This document shows positions 25,067-33,025 of a stretch of DNA of 33,025 nucleotides, one piece after another (position 1 is the first letter of the stretch; every line of letters starts with the position of its first letter). The stretch is from the NCBI GenBank assembly GCA_028702675.1, contig JAQVOJ010000023.1:1-33025 (forward strand), given 5' to 3'. This DNA comes from Bacteroidales bacterium. GTDB taxonomy: Bacteria > Bacteroidota > Bacteroidia > Bacteroidales > ML635J-15. Position numbers and translations under genes: made by a program. Under the pieces are notes generated by a model. The model was not told the origin of the DNA, did not search any database, and worked only from the letters and a program-made list of their open reading frames with translations.

Positions 25067-27136
25067 CTAATTATTTTTAAGACATCTAACTGATAATGAC
25101 CATGATTTTGGGAATGTATCCCATCTACCAACATTTGAATCTCCTGCACGTAAGCATCTACGAAAAGAATTTGTAGCCCCCATTTCTGAAGCAGTATTAG
25201 GATAATCGTAAGAATTAATAAGAGCGAAACTGTTAGCTCCTGCCATTCTTCCTCCAAAAATACTTTCGTATCCCGATGAGCCTCCTGCTAGCATATCGGT
25301 ACCTACAGGAGATCCACGCCAAGTATTAAGCATGTCAGCTTCGGTTTGAGTCATTCCTAATTCCATTTCTAAAGTTTTGTATTCTTCATCGGTAGGTACA
25401 TGCCAACCGGGTGGACATATTCCTTGATGATTACTTGAAATTTGAGCTGCACACGAAGTAGTTTCGCAAGAGTTAGGTAGGTCCATCATTTCACGCCAAG
25501 TATATAATCCTCCAAAAATATCACAATTGTCGGTATTGTTATTGTAACAATATTTTTCTACTACACCGTTATCAGTAGCATGAACATTTCCTTGTGTATA
25601 AGTTCCGTAATTGAGGTTTTCGGAAAACCAACATTGGTCTCCAATTTGAACCGTATTGTATGTTTGCCCGTCTCTAGTATCAAGAAATGGTTGCCCACAC
25701 GCCCATGCATTAGAAAAGCTAATAATTACATCATCATAAGATTCTCCACAGGAATTACTTATAGTCCATCTTAGTTGATAGGTTTCGCCTGATTGTCCTG
25801 TAAATTGGGTATTGTATTGTGAACTGTTGCTAAAGTTTCCACCTGTACCGCTTATAATGCTCCATTCACCTGTGCCATTTGTTGGATTGTTTGCTTCAAG
25901 GCTTGTGTTAGAGCCTGATATTCCAGTTTGATCGGGACCTGCATTTGCTTGGTCGGGTAAGGGTAAAATATTTACGAAAAATTCGGATGCTGTTCCTTGT
26001 CCGCAATCGTTGATAGGAGCGACACTAATGTTTCCTGATTGAGCTGTATTGGAGAAGTTTACACTTATGCTATAAGTAAATTCCCCTGCTACTATTGTAG
26101 CGTCTTGAGGTAAATTCCATTGATAGCCGGTCGCATTATTTACAGGAGAGATACTATAATTAATTCCTGTTGTTCCTTGACATATATCAGTACTTCCTGA
26201 AATAGTTCCTGCTGCTTCGGGTAGTTCTGCGATTGTAACTTCAGTATTTACTGCTTGTGATGCACCGCAATCGTTGCTAGTTACTAATGTATAAGTACCT
26301 TCGTGTTGAAAGCCAACCGGAAATATAATAGGGTTTTCAAGATTGCTTGTAAATCCATTTGGCCCTGTCCACGAACAGTTTGCGCCTCCTGCATTTACAG
26401 CAAATAATTTTAGAGTATCGCCTTCGCATGCAGGACTATTTGTGTTAATATTAGGTTGGGGTGGGGGTATGCAATCTCCACACAGCTCGAACCATCCGCC
26501 TGGTTTGTACACATTAATACAATCGGTGTCTAAATTGTAAATCATAAGTCCTATTTCGGGGGTGCTTATTAAGTCTCGTTGGTCTTCTGTCATTCGAGGT
26601 GGTAAAAAACCTTTGCTTGTGCTATTAATTTCTAAGGCTGCACTCGAATGTGGATTTTCTGTGCCAATGCCAACGTTTCCCGAATTGTAATAAATATCAT
26701 TTCCTATCGCAGTCCATAACGAAGAACCTCCTGATCCACTTCCTGAAGTTTCTGCATAAAATGCGTAAGGTACTGAAAGCAACTGGCTAACTCCCATTGT
26801 GCTATAATTAAGTCCACCGGTTGTGTCCATATCAACTTTTATCCATTTGCTTTGTCCGTTTCCCCATTGAATATGGCTTAAATCGGTGTTGCTGTTACCT
26901 TCGCCTATATTAAGGTTTACAAGTCCCAACTCGTTACTTTGTGTTATATGACTTTCTTGATATACAATTACTCCGTCATCTGAGCCTTCAAGGATTGTAA
27001 AACGTAATCTAATATCTTGATTACAAATTGCCTGTCCGCCTTCGTTACGCACAACTGCCTGATATTTTATGCTTTGTGGTACTTGTGCAAGTAACAGTAG
27101 TGGAAAGAATAATATTATTAATGTAAGTAGTCTCAT
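25067..27136 (-). CDS. Large secreted multidomain protein with C-terminal FISUMP domain
   Basis: A 689-residue protein with a signal peptide (to LLLAQ). Order of parts: an N-terminal domain (about 18-130, QSIKYQAVVRNEGGQ start) usual ahead of FISUMP domains; a phage tail-fibre-like segment (about 145-200, NVGIGTENPHSSAALEI); two or three Ig/PKD-like domains (about 220-475), the last with PDQANAGPDQTG; and a C-terminal Fibrobacter succinogenes major paralogous (FISUMP) domain (about 480-689) with DTRDGQTYNTVQIGDQCWFS, CPPGWHVPTDEEY and the end LSVRCLKN. It is probably an adhesin or binding protein at the cell surface. No T9SS sorting domain is seen at its end, unlike the neighbour upstream. 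Confidence 0.85.
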   Translation of the reverse strand: MRLLTLIILFFPLLLLAQVPQSIKYQAVVRNEGGQAICNQDIRLRFTILEGSDDGVIVYQESHITQSNELGLVNLNIGEGNSNTDLSHIQWGNGQSKWIKVDMDTTGGLNYSTMGVSQLLSVPYAFYAETSGSGSGGSSLWTAIGNDIYYNSGNVGIGTENPHSSAALEINSTSKGFLPPRMTEDQRDLISTPEIGLMIYNLDTDCINVYKPGGWFELCGDCIPPPQPNINTNSPACEGDTLKLFAVNAGGANCSWTGPNGFTSNLENPIIFPVGFQHEGTYTLVTSNDCGASQAVNTEVTIAELPEAAGTISGSTDICQGTTGINYSISPVNNATGYQWNLPQDATIVAGEFTYSISVNFSNTAQSGNISVAPINDCGQGTASEFFVNILPLPDQANAGPDQTGISGSNTSLEANNPTNGTGEWSIISGTGGNFSNSSQYNTQFTGQSGETYQLRWTISNSCGESYDDVIISFSNAWACGQPFLDTRDGQTYNTVQIGDQCWFSENLNYGTYTQGNVHATDNGVVEKYCYNNNTDNCDIFGGLYTWREMMDLPNSCETTSCAAQISSNHQGICPPGWHVPTDEEYKTLEMELGMTQTEADMLNTWRGSPVGTDMLAGGSSGYESIFGGRMAGANSFALINSYDYPNTASEMGATNSFRRCLRAGDSNVGRWDTFPKSWSLSVRCLKNN

Positions 27137-27138
27137 GG

Positions 27139-28284
27139 CTAGTAAATTGATATTTTATCTTGATGTATTAATGAATTATTATTATCAAAGATACTTAATA
27201 AATATGTTCCCTGTTTAATGTCGTTAACAATTATTTTTCCATTTAAACATGTGCCTTGTTTAATACATTTTCCGAGAATGTTATAGATTTTATATGATGA
27301 CTTATTCTTAATTCCGCTTATTTTGATGTAATTATCACTTGGGTTGGGATAAATTATTATAATATTAGAATCATTCTGATAATTCCCTGTATGCTCGTTT
27401 GCAGCCCCTTCGAAAACACATCTTACATAATTATTTACATAAACAAATCCGGCACAGTTTTCCCATTCACCTGTAAGATTATTAACTGACCATCTTTTTA
27501 CAGCATAAGTTTTAAATAATGAAGAAGTCCATAAATAGCAATTATTATTTCCTTGATATGCTATATCGAAGCCATTTCCTGTTCCTTCTTCATCGTTAAA
27601 GTGCCCAACTTCTAAGTCGGTAGGGAGTCGCCAGCCTTTACCGTATTTGCTAACACAATAGCTTGTATGCTGGGCAGTGTCTAATTGTTGTTGCGAGTAT
27701 CTTTGATTTAAACTTCCTTGAGGTTTTATTTCTCCGGCACTTATTAGTTCTTCGCCTGTCCATAGCTGATAGGTTCCTGTATCGGGTAAATATTCAGGAT
27801 ATGCTAATGTTTCTATGTTTCCACTTATTGTAGCATTGCAATCGCCATAATTGCAATTAGTAAATTCTTGGTCTAAAGCTTTTGCATAATTCATTATTTC
27901 GTCTGAAAGTGGACTTACAAACATTTTTGTTCTGTCGAATTCCGAATATTCGCTTAAAACAGATTGTTCGTCCCATGCAAAATTATTGTCGTTAGGTGTA
28001 ATATTTGTTCCATAGCCACGTAATTCTAATGTATCGATGTAATTTCCATTTGGGGTTTCGCTTAGGTCGGGAATTAAAACATATTGCAAATATCTATATT
28101 GTTTGTGATTTTCGGAATACTGATATACAAAATTTCCGTTGTTAATAGTAACATCATTAAAACCTATTTCAGACTCTGTAATATAAGCCTCGTTGCCATT
28201 GCTGTAGTGGTTTTGTGAATGCATTGATAAACCGGCAATGACGAGGCAACCCAATAGCAGACCGATTTTAAATATATTTGGCAT
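27139..28284 (-). CDS. Secreted protein with lectin-like DUF1566 domain and T9SS sorting domain
   Basis: A 381-residue protein starting at 28284 (MPNIFKIG) rather than 28299, with a signal peptide. The middle (about residues 200-300) carries GKGWRLPTDLEVGHFNDEEG and an NCYLWTSSLF ... YVRCVFEG pattern, as in DUF1566/FISUMP-like C-type-lectin-fold domains. The last 75 residues (IIYPNPSDNYIKI, then YKIYNILGKCI and DIKQGTYLLSIF) are a type A C-terminal sorting domain, so it is a cargo of the type IX secretion system and ends up on the surface or released. First gene of the four-gene cluster; two bases from the FISUMP gene. The ligand is unknown. Confidence 0.85.
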   Translation of the reverse strand: MPNIFKIGLLLGCLVIAGLSMHSQNHYSNGNEAYITESEIGFNDVTINNGNFVYQYSENHKQYRYLQYVLIPDLSETPNGNYIDTLELRGYGTNITPNDNNFAWDEQSVLSEYSEFDRTKMFVSPLSDEIMNYAKALDQEFTNCNYGDCNATISGNIETLAYPEYLPDTGTYQLWTGEELISAGEIKPQGSLNQRYSQQQLDTAQHTSYCVSKYGKGWRLPTDLEVGHFNDEEGTGNGFDIAYQGNNNCYLWTSSLFKTYAVKRWSVNNLTGEWENCAGFVYVNNYVRCVFEGAANEHTGNYQNDSNIIIIYPNPSDNYIKISGIKNKSSYKIYNILGKCIKQGTCLNGKIIVNDIKQGTYLLSIFDNNNSLIHQDKISIY

Positions 28285-28288
28285 AATG

Positions 28289-28296
28289 CAAATATA
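28289..28296 (-). promoter_or_regulatory. -7-like box ahead of the surface-protein cluster
   Basis: The minus strand reads TATATTTG, a full TAnnTTTG match, but it ends only four bases before the ATG at 28284. If real, the transcript would be nearly leaderless. No -33 TTTG was found at the expected distance, so it is uncertain. Confidence 0.35.
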
Positions 28297-28370
28297 CAAA
28301 TTTATTAAGAATTAATCTTAATATAAATATACGAATTTAGCAAGTAAATAATTTGTTTGTTAACAGTTAA

Positions 28371-29117
28371 TTATTCCGACAAAAATCCTTGTTTTTTGAG
28401 TACTTCTATGAATGTATTTGAGAAGTGAATATTGTCTTCTGTTTTGTATCTGATATTAGTGAATACCTGAGCCAGAGTTTCGAGGTTATTTTCGTTTATA
28501 AATTGTTTACTGTCTTCTCGTTCTTCTTTTTCCTTATATAAATTATTAATGTCTTCGTTAGTATAGTCTTGATATTTCTCGTTATGTACCACAGCTTCAA
28601 TCGGTAGCCTATCGGTAAGTTTGGGGTTTTCGTCAGGGTAACCTACTACCACAGTTGTAATTGGAACTACTCCTTTAGGTAAGTCAAGAACTTCAATAAT
28701 TTTTTCTGCCATATATGTTGTTGTTCCTAAGTAACAAATTCCAAGCCCGTTATCTTCGGCTTCGATACAAGCGTTTTGAGCCGCAAGCATTGCATCTATA
28801 GTAGCGTTAACAAACCACAGCATATTATTGTAACCTGGAATTGCATTTCTAAGATTGCACCATTTGTTAAATCTGTTTATATCAGCACAAAAAGTTAGCA
28901 CAATGGGTGCATCGTTTACCATTTGTTGATTAAAATGTAAGGGTAGGAGTTGTTTTTTTATTGTTGCATCTTTTGTTGCTATTATGCTGTAAACTTGCAT
29001 GTTGCCGGTGTTGGAGGCTCTTGTGGCAGCTTCAAGGATTTTATTAATTATTTCATCAGATATTTGATCTGATTTGAATTTACGAATTGATTTGTGTTCA
29101 AAAATTGCATTAACCAT
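28371..29117 (-). CDS. Nitroreductase family FMN-dependent oxidoreductase
   Basis: A 248-residue cytoplasmic flavoprotein. The N terminus has EHKSIRKFKSDQISDE with the FMN-phosphate-binding Arg, then ATRASNTGNMQVYSII. The middle carries ATIDAMLAAQNACIEAEDNGLGICYLG, and then VVPITTVVVGYPDENPKLTDRLP. These are the usual nitroreductase landmarks, and the length with a C-terminal helical extension fits the NfsA/Frp-like group, which reduces nitro compounds or flavins using NAD(P)H. Physiological substrate unknown. It is 44 bases downstream of the histidine kinase gene with its own -7 box, so it is likely a separate unit. Confidence 0.9.
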   Translation of the reverse strand: MVNAIFEHKSIRKFKSDQISDEIINKILEAATRASNTGNMQVYSIIATKDATIKKQLLPLHFNQQMVNDAPIVLTFCADINRFNKWCNLRNAIPGYNNMLWFVNATIDAMLAAQNACIEAEDNGLGICYLGTTTYMAEKIIEVLDLPKGVVPITTVVVGYPDENPKLTDRLPIEAVVHNEKYQDYTNEDINNLYKEKEEREDSKQFINENNLETLAQVFTNIRYKTEDNIHFSNTFIEVLKKQGFLSE

Positions 29118-29134
29118 AATTGTATTATTTTTTG

Positions 29135-29142
29135 CAAAAATA
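29135..29142 (-). promoter_or_regulatory. -7 box for the nitroreductase gene
   Basis: The minus strand reads TATTTTTG, a full TAnnTTTG match, leaving a leader of about 15 bases to the ATG at 29117. A -33 element would fall inside the end of the kinase gene and is not obvious. Confidence 0.45.
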
Positions 29143-29161
29143 AGGATATGATTTTAAGCTA

Positions 29162-32100
29162 TCAAGGATTTACATCAGGTTTTGGGAAACGGATATAAAA
29201 ACTTGTTCCTTGTCCGAGTTCTGTCTCAAACCAAATTTCGCCACCAATATTGGCAATAATATTTCTGACCATGCTTAGTCCAAGACCCATACCGCTAGAT
29301 TTTGTAGTGAAATTTGGTTGAAATATTTTAGGTTTCATTTCATCCGAAATACCGGTGCCATTATCAGCAATTTTTAGAATATAATGATTTATTTCTTCAT
29401 TAATCTCAATCGTAATTATACCATGTTGGTCGTCAGGGATTGCTTGAATACTGTTTTTAAGGAGATTATTAAATACTCTGAGTATTTGTTCTTTGTCTGC
29501 GGTAATAATAGCTTCATTAATATTATTAGTTATAAAATTTATGGTAATATTGTTTTCTTGCTTAAACAACTCAGAAGTATTATAGATTTTATGAATTAAA
29601 TTAACCCTTTCGTTTATAGGTATTGGCATTTTAGCAAAATTACTAAACTCGGTAGCAATAGCAGATAAAGTATCTATTTGTTCAATTATGGTTTTAGACA
29701 TTTTGTCGAGTGTTTTTTGCCAATCTTTATTATTTGGTTCGTAGCTGTGTACAAGATGTTGAACACTTAATTTCATTGGAGTAAGAGGATTTTTTATTTC
29801 GTGAGCAATTTGTTTAGCCATTTCACGCCATGCCGATTCTCTTTCGCTTTGAGCCAACTTTTGAGCACTTATAGCAAGTTCGTCAATTTTGCGATTGTAT
29901 TCTTTAATTAATCCTCCTAACTCGTCTCTGCGTTTATAATCAATTTTTTCTCCTTTTTTGCCAATATCTATTGTTCGGATTTTTTCTTGAATCAGTGCAA
30001 GAGGTTTTGTAAGCTGATTCCCAATAAAAACTCCTATTAAGATACTTACTAGCAGTAGTATCATAAACACATTTGTAAATGCTATAATAAATTCTGATAT
30101 TTCTTTTTGGAATTCGTCTTGATGGGCAAAATATGGCAGATTTAAATAGGCAATTACTTCGTTATTATAATTACGAAAAGGGATGTATGCCGACAAATAC
30201 TTTAATTTCCCAATTTGTTCTTCAATAATTACCATTCCTGATTTATAGAGCTTAAACTCTTGTATTGCTTGTGGTTTAATAAAACGACCTTGTAATCCGT
30301 TTTCATAAATTTCGTTTCTTGAACTTGCAAAAAGTAGTCCGTTTAAGTCGTAAATATTAATATCTGTGAAAAATACATTGCTGAACTTAATAAGTGAAAA
30401 CTCTGTAAACTCTCTAATGTCTTCGCTTAAGTAGGGTTCGTTACCAATTTTGTGCTCAACTTCTACTTGAACACTTCTTACTTTGTCCTGAAGGTTTTGT
30501 ATCTGTCGTTGTTTATAGCCTTCAAGAATGAAATAATACGAAATACTTCCCGTGAGTATAAGACTTAACAGTAAAATGCTCATTATCGAAACCTGGATTT
30601 TGTTCTTCATGCTTCCGGGTTTTAAAGCACCTTTCTTGTTTAAGGATTTAAGAAGTTGTATTAGATTGTTGATAATAAATAGGATAAAGAATATGATTGA
30701 AAATGCAACTAGTTTTGTAGAGTATCTCTCTCTTTTTAAGCTTATTACTATAATTGTATCAGGATCGGGTGTATAATATAAATGGCTATAATTGTTGTTC
30801 TGCACTAAATAATACTCTTCGGTCTGGTTTTCGGGTTTTTGTATTACTAAAGGGTATTCGTAAGTTCCTTTGAAATCTATAAGCCTGCCTTTGTTATATT
30901 TCGCGAAAGAATATGCTTTAAGTGTGCTTTTGGTAGCAAATGCTTTATCGAGTAATAACTCGGGGTAACCTAAACCTTCGCTAAATATTTTACTGTCAAT
31001 TTCAATAAATAAATTTCGTTGTGTACTATCATTGATAAGGTATTGAAAATAACCAAAATAAGAGATTCTGCCGTTGTGATTATCAAGATAATAAAAATTT
31101 GTTTCTGGAATTGGTATTCCTGTTTCAGATAGGATTTCGGAGAAAAATGTTAAGCAGTGGGTGTAAAGATCATCCGGTTTTATGAATAAGCTATCGTTAC
31201 CCTCGCAGATTGAGATTTGTAAATCGTATTTATTAAGGTATTTTTTAAAATGATTTTCATAAATAATATTATAAACTTTTTCATGGTCTTTTTGCATAAC
31301 ATACTTTGTAAGTTCCTTGTTATCATTAATCTCGTGATTAAGTATTGTTATAAAAAATTCTGCTCCGGCATCTCTTTCATTGGCTAAATTTGCTGCAAGA
31401 ACTTTTCTAATGTCTTCTTCCTTTTCATTAGAGATAGAAGTAAATTCCTCTGCAGAAATCATAGAAATTGCTATGATTATTAAAATTAGACTGTAAATAC
31501 TGTAATCTTTTTTAGTTAGTCTAATCCACGAAACTATTGAAATTACGAATATAAAAAATGTTAATGAGATAGCTGATTGTTGCGATATGAATAGAAAATA
31601 ATAAGCAGTAGATAATACTAACAATAAGGGTATGAAAATTTTATAATTTATTAAGCTTTCAAGTTGTCTAATAATTCTATCGAATATTAATAAAAACGAA
31701 AATATAATTAGTAATATAATAGTAAGCCCAACAATGCTATATGCAGAGATATTAATTATTGAAGCGAATGTAAATTCTATAGATGAGTTAATAACCAAAT
31801 TATTAAAAGAATCTATAATGAACGAGTAAAAGATTAATGAAAATCCTATAACCGAAATCATGATTATTCCAATTGCTGTATTATTAGCTTTTCCAGGTTT
31901 GTATGTAAAATATTTTTGAAATACTGCTGCAAATACAAAAAAGCATATTGCATTAATAAGGTAGTCGCCAAGCGATGGTAACCAGAAATTTTGAGCAAAC
32001 AATTCAGGTGAAAATAGTTTGAATTGATAAAAAATTGTAGGAAACCCGAATTTTAGCATTAAAAATCGTAAAATTATAAGGTCGGCACACAAGGCAAGTA

Positions 32101-32827
32101 ATAGTAACCAGTATAATTTAGTAATTTTTGCAGATATTTTAAATATAAGCACTAATAGTGTTAAAAATAATATTGTGCTTATTATCCAGAAAACTAAACT
32201 GAGTACTTGCAATATGTAATTATTGGGACTTATGTTTGCGTAATTTATGTAAAATAGCACTGTATCATTGTGCTTTACCTCATAAGAATGTTCATCTTGT
32301 TTTGAGCTAAATTTTGCTTTACAAGGTAAATTGAAGGTTTTGTTGAAGTTACTAGATAATAATTCGTTTTGGTAAGAATAGTCGTGAGAAATTAAGCATA
32401 AGCCTATGATATTAAGGTTATTATGTGTTTTGATAGTTTTTAGATACCAACCGTCAGAAAGCTTTATTAGCCTATTATCGGAGTTTATTGTTTCAATATC
32501 AATAGGTGCAGGGATTCGGTTTGTTGACCAAGATTGTAGAGTATCGTTCTGGTAAATAAAAATTCCTGATTCATACTCTTTAAATAGATTTTTTGTTACA
32601 TCAAAGAAGTAATTTTCGAGTTTTTGTTCCTCTACAATTCGATTTATAATATCATTGGTAATAGAATCTTGTAGTTTACATAAATTTTTTATGGTTTCTT
32701 CAGGTTTTGATGCCTCAACTACAGCTTCGGAGCCGGTAAAGGAATTTATTTCTGTTATTATTGCACTTACTAAGGATAAAATTAGTGCTGCAATAATTAT
32801 TATAATATGTTTGAATTTACGAATCAT
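29162..32827 (-). CDS. Polytopic NtrY-like sensor histidine kinase
   Basis: A 1221-residue membrane kinase. Order: N-terminal membrane helix (about 8-25), an extracytoplasmic region to about 205, a block of several membrane helices (about 206-455), a second large extracytoplasmic domain (about 460-695), membrane helices near 700 and 740, a third sensor region (about 765-900), a last membrane helix, HAMP (about 932-985), then the kinase core. The core shows AHEIKNPLTPMKLS with phospho-acceptor His1009, the N box (NNLLKNSIQAIPD), DNGTGI and GMGLGLSMV. The sequence around the His is NtrY-like. All ATP-binding motifs are present, so it should be active. No response regulator is found nearby. The signal is unknown. 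Confidence 0.92.
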   Translation of the reverse strand: MIRKFKHIIIIIAALILSLVSAIITEINSFTGSEAVVEASKPEETIKNLCKLQDSITNDIINRIVEEQKLENYFFDVTKNLFKEYESGIFIYQNDTLQSWSTNRIPAPIDIETINSDNRLIKLSDGWYLKTIKTHNNLNIIGLCLISHDYSYQNELLSSNFNKTFNLPCKAKFSSKQDEHSYEVKHNDTVLFYINYANISPNNYILQVLSLVFWIISTILFLTLLVLIFKISAKITKLYWLLLLALCADLIILRFLMLKFGFPTIFYQFKLFSPELFAQNFWLPSLGDYLINAICFFVFAAVFQKYFTYKPGKANNTAIGIIMISVIGFSLIFYSFIIDSFNNLVINSSIEFTFASIINISAYSIVGLTIILLIIFSFLLIFDRIIRQLESLINYKIFIPLLLVLSTAYYFLFISQQSAISLTFFIFVISIVSWIRLTKKDYSIYSLILIIIAISMISAEEFTSISNEKEEDIRKVLAANLANERDAGAEFFITILNHEINDNKELTKYVMQKDHEKVYNIIYENHFKKYLNKYDLQISICEGNDSLFIKPDDLYTHCLTFFSEILSETGIPIPETNFYYLDNHNGRISYFGYFQYLINDSTQRNLFIEIDSKIFSEGLGYPELLLDKAFATKSTLKAYSFAKYNKGRLIDFKGTYEYPLVIQKPENQTEEYYLVQNNNYSHLYYTPDPDTIIVISLKRERYSTKLVAFSIIFFILFIINNLIQLLKSLNKKGALKPGSMKNKIQVSIMSILLLSLILTGSISYYFILEGYKQRQIQNLQDKVRSVQVEVEHKIGNEPYLSEDIREFTEFSLIKFSNVFFTDINIYDLNGLLFASSRNEIYENGLQGRFIKPQAIQEFKLYKSGMVIIEEQIGKLKYLSAYIPFRNYNNEVIAYLNLPYFAHQDEFQKEISEFIIAFTNVFMILLLVSILIGVFIGNQLTKPLALIQEKIRTIDIGKKGEKIDYKRRDELGGLIKEYNRKIDELAISAQKLAQSERESAWREMAKQIAHEIKNPLTPMKLSVQHLVHSYEPNNKDWQKTLDKMSKTIIEQIDTLSAIATEFSNFAKMPIPINERVNLIHKIYNTSELFKQENNITINFITNNINEAIITADKEQILRVFNNLLKNSIQAIPDDQHGIITIEINEEINHYILKIADNGTGISDEMKPKIFQPNFTTKSSGMGLGLSMVRNIIANIGGEIWFETELGQGTSFYIRFPKPDVNP

Positions 32828-32843
32828 TTAACAATGGTTTTTG

Positions 32844-32878
32844 TAAAAATAGTAATTTTAAAGGATACTGTTTTCAAA
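32844..32878 (-). promoter_or_regulatory. Possible promoter of the histidine kinase gene
   Basis: The minus strand reads TTTG (32875-32878), a 23-base spacer, then TATTTTTA (32844-32851), one mismatch from TAnnTTTG. The leader to the ATG at 32827 would be about 15 bases. Spacing is at the long end of the range. Confidence 0.4.
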
Positions 32879-32925
32879 TAATTCATTTTAGTTAGTTTTC
32901 TTTTGGTTAAGTAATAATTATGTTT

Positions 32926-32980
32926 GGGTTTTGGCATGTGTTTTTGCTTTTCTTCGATGCAAAAAACCATGCCAAAACCC
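32926..32980. repeat. Long intergenic hairpin
   Basis: GGGTTTTGGCATG (32926-32938) is the perfect reverse complement of CATGCCAAAACCC (32968-32980). After a 2-base mismatch, TTTTTGC (32941-32947) pairs with GCAAAAA (32959-32965), leaving an 11-base loop. No U-run follows on either strand, so it does not look like a standard intrinsic terminator. It could still end transcription of a gene beyond the right edge, or be a small repeat element. Confidence 0.6.
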
Positions 32981-33025
32981 GCACCTTGATTTAGCAGTAA
33001 TTTTGTTTGCTTTTTTAAATATTAT

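Overview
The window is from a low-GC member of the Bacteroidota, most likely Bacteroidales or a close marine/anaerobic relative. The support is internal: TAnnTTTG-type -7 promoter boxes, start sites without clear Shine-Dalgarno sequences, many short SPII lipoproteins, and families typical of the phylum (DUF4199, GLPGLI-like, DUF1573, FISUMP, a C-terminal type IX secretion sorting domain, and the small coiled-coil protein next to ZapA). Species is not assigned.

Layout. 1-2807: a lipoprotein gene cut by the left edge, then three short lipoprotein genes in a row, all on the minus strand. 2808-3354: a 547-base gene-free stretch holding a roughly 230-base element bounded by a perfect 20-base inverted repeat. 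3355-7086: an MFS transporter overlapping guaA (GMP synthase), then a GLPGLI-like secreted protein. 7161-7262: the SRP RNA gene on the minus strand, with a canonical promoter and a U-run at its end. 7353-9672: a plus-strand trio of DUF4199 membrane protein, GT2 glycosyltransferase and Wzz-like chain-length protein. 9669-20594: a tight minus-strand run headed by rny (RNase Y), then two sugar-nucleotide epimerases, a Wzx flippase, an acetyltransferase, a Wzy polymerase, two GT4-like transferases, WecB and a WbuB-like transferase. 20620-20817: a 6S RNA between zapA and rny. 20843-21455: zapA and a coiled-coil protein. 21545-23233: a divergent M23 peptidase. 23234-28284: DUF1573, then an outer-membrane barrel, a lipoprotein, a FISUMP-domain protein and a T9SS cargo protein with almost no spacing between the last four. 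28371-29117: a nitroreductase. 29162-32827: a 1221-residue polytopic NtrY-like histidine kinase. A long hairpin lies near the right edge.

How the genes fit together. The 7.4-19 kb region is a Wzx/Wzy-type surface polysaccharide locus. WecB (UDP-GlcNAc 2-epimerase), a WbpP/TviC-like C4 epimerase and a CapI-like UDP-uronate epimerase supply precursors. The transferases build the repeat unit, Wzx flips it, Wzy polymerises it and the Wzz-like protein sets length. No initiating phosphoglycosyl transferase or UDP-sugar 6-dehydrogenase lies in the window, so those must be elsewhere. The 20.6-23.2 kb region groups cell-division and wall genes with 6S RNA. The 23.7-28.3 kb cluster looks like a co-expressed surface-protein unit of unknown role and is the best candidate here for an uncharacterised system. 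No tRNA, CRISPR array, intact transposase or phage gene was seen.
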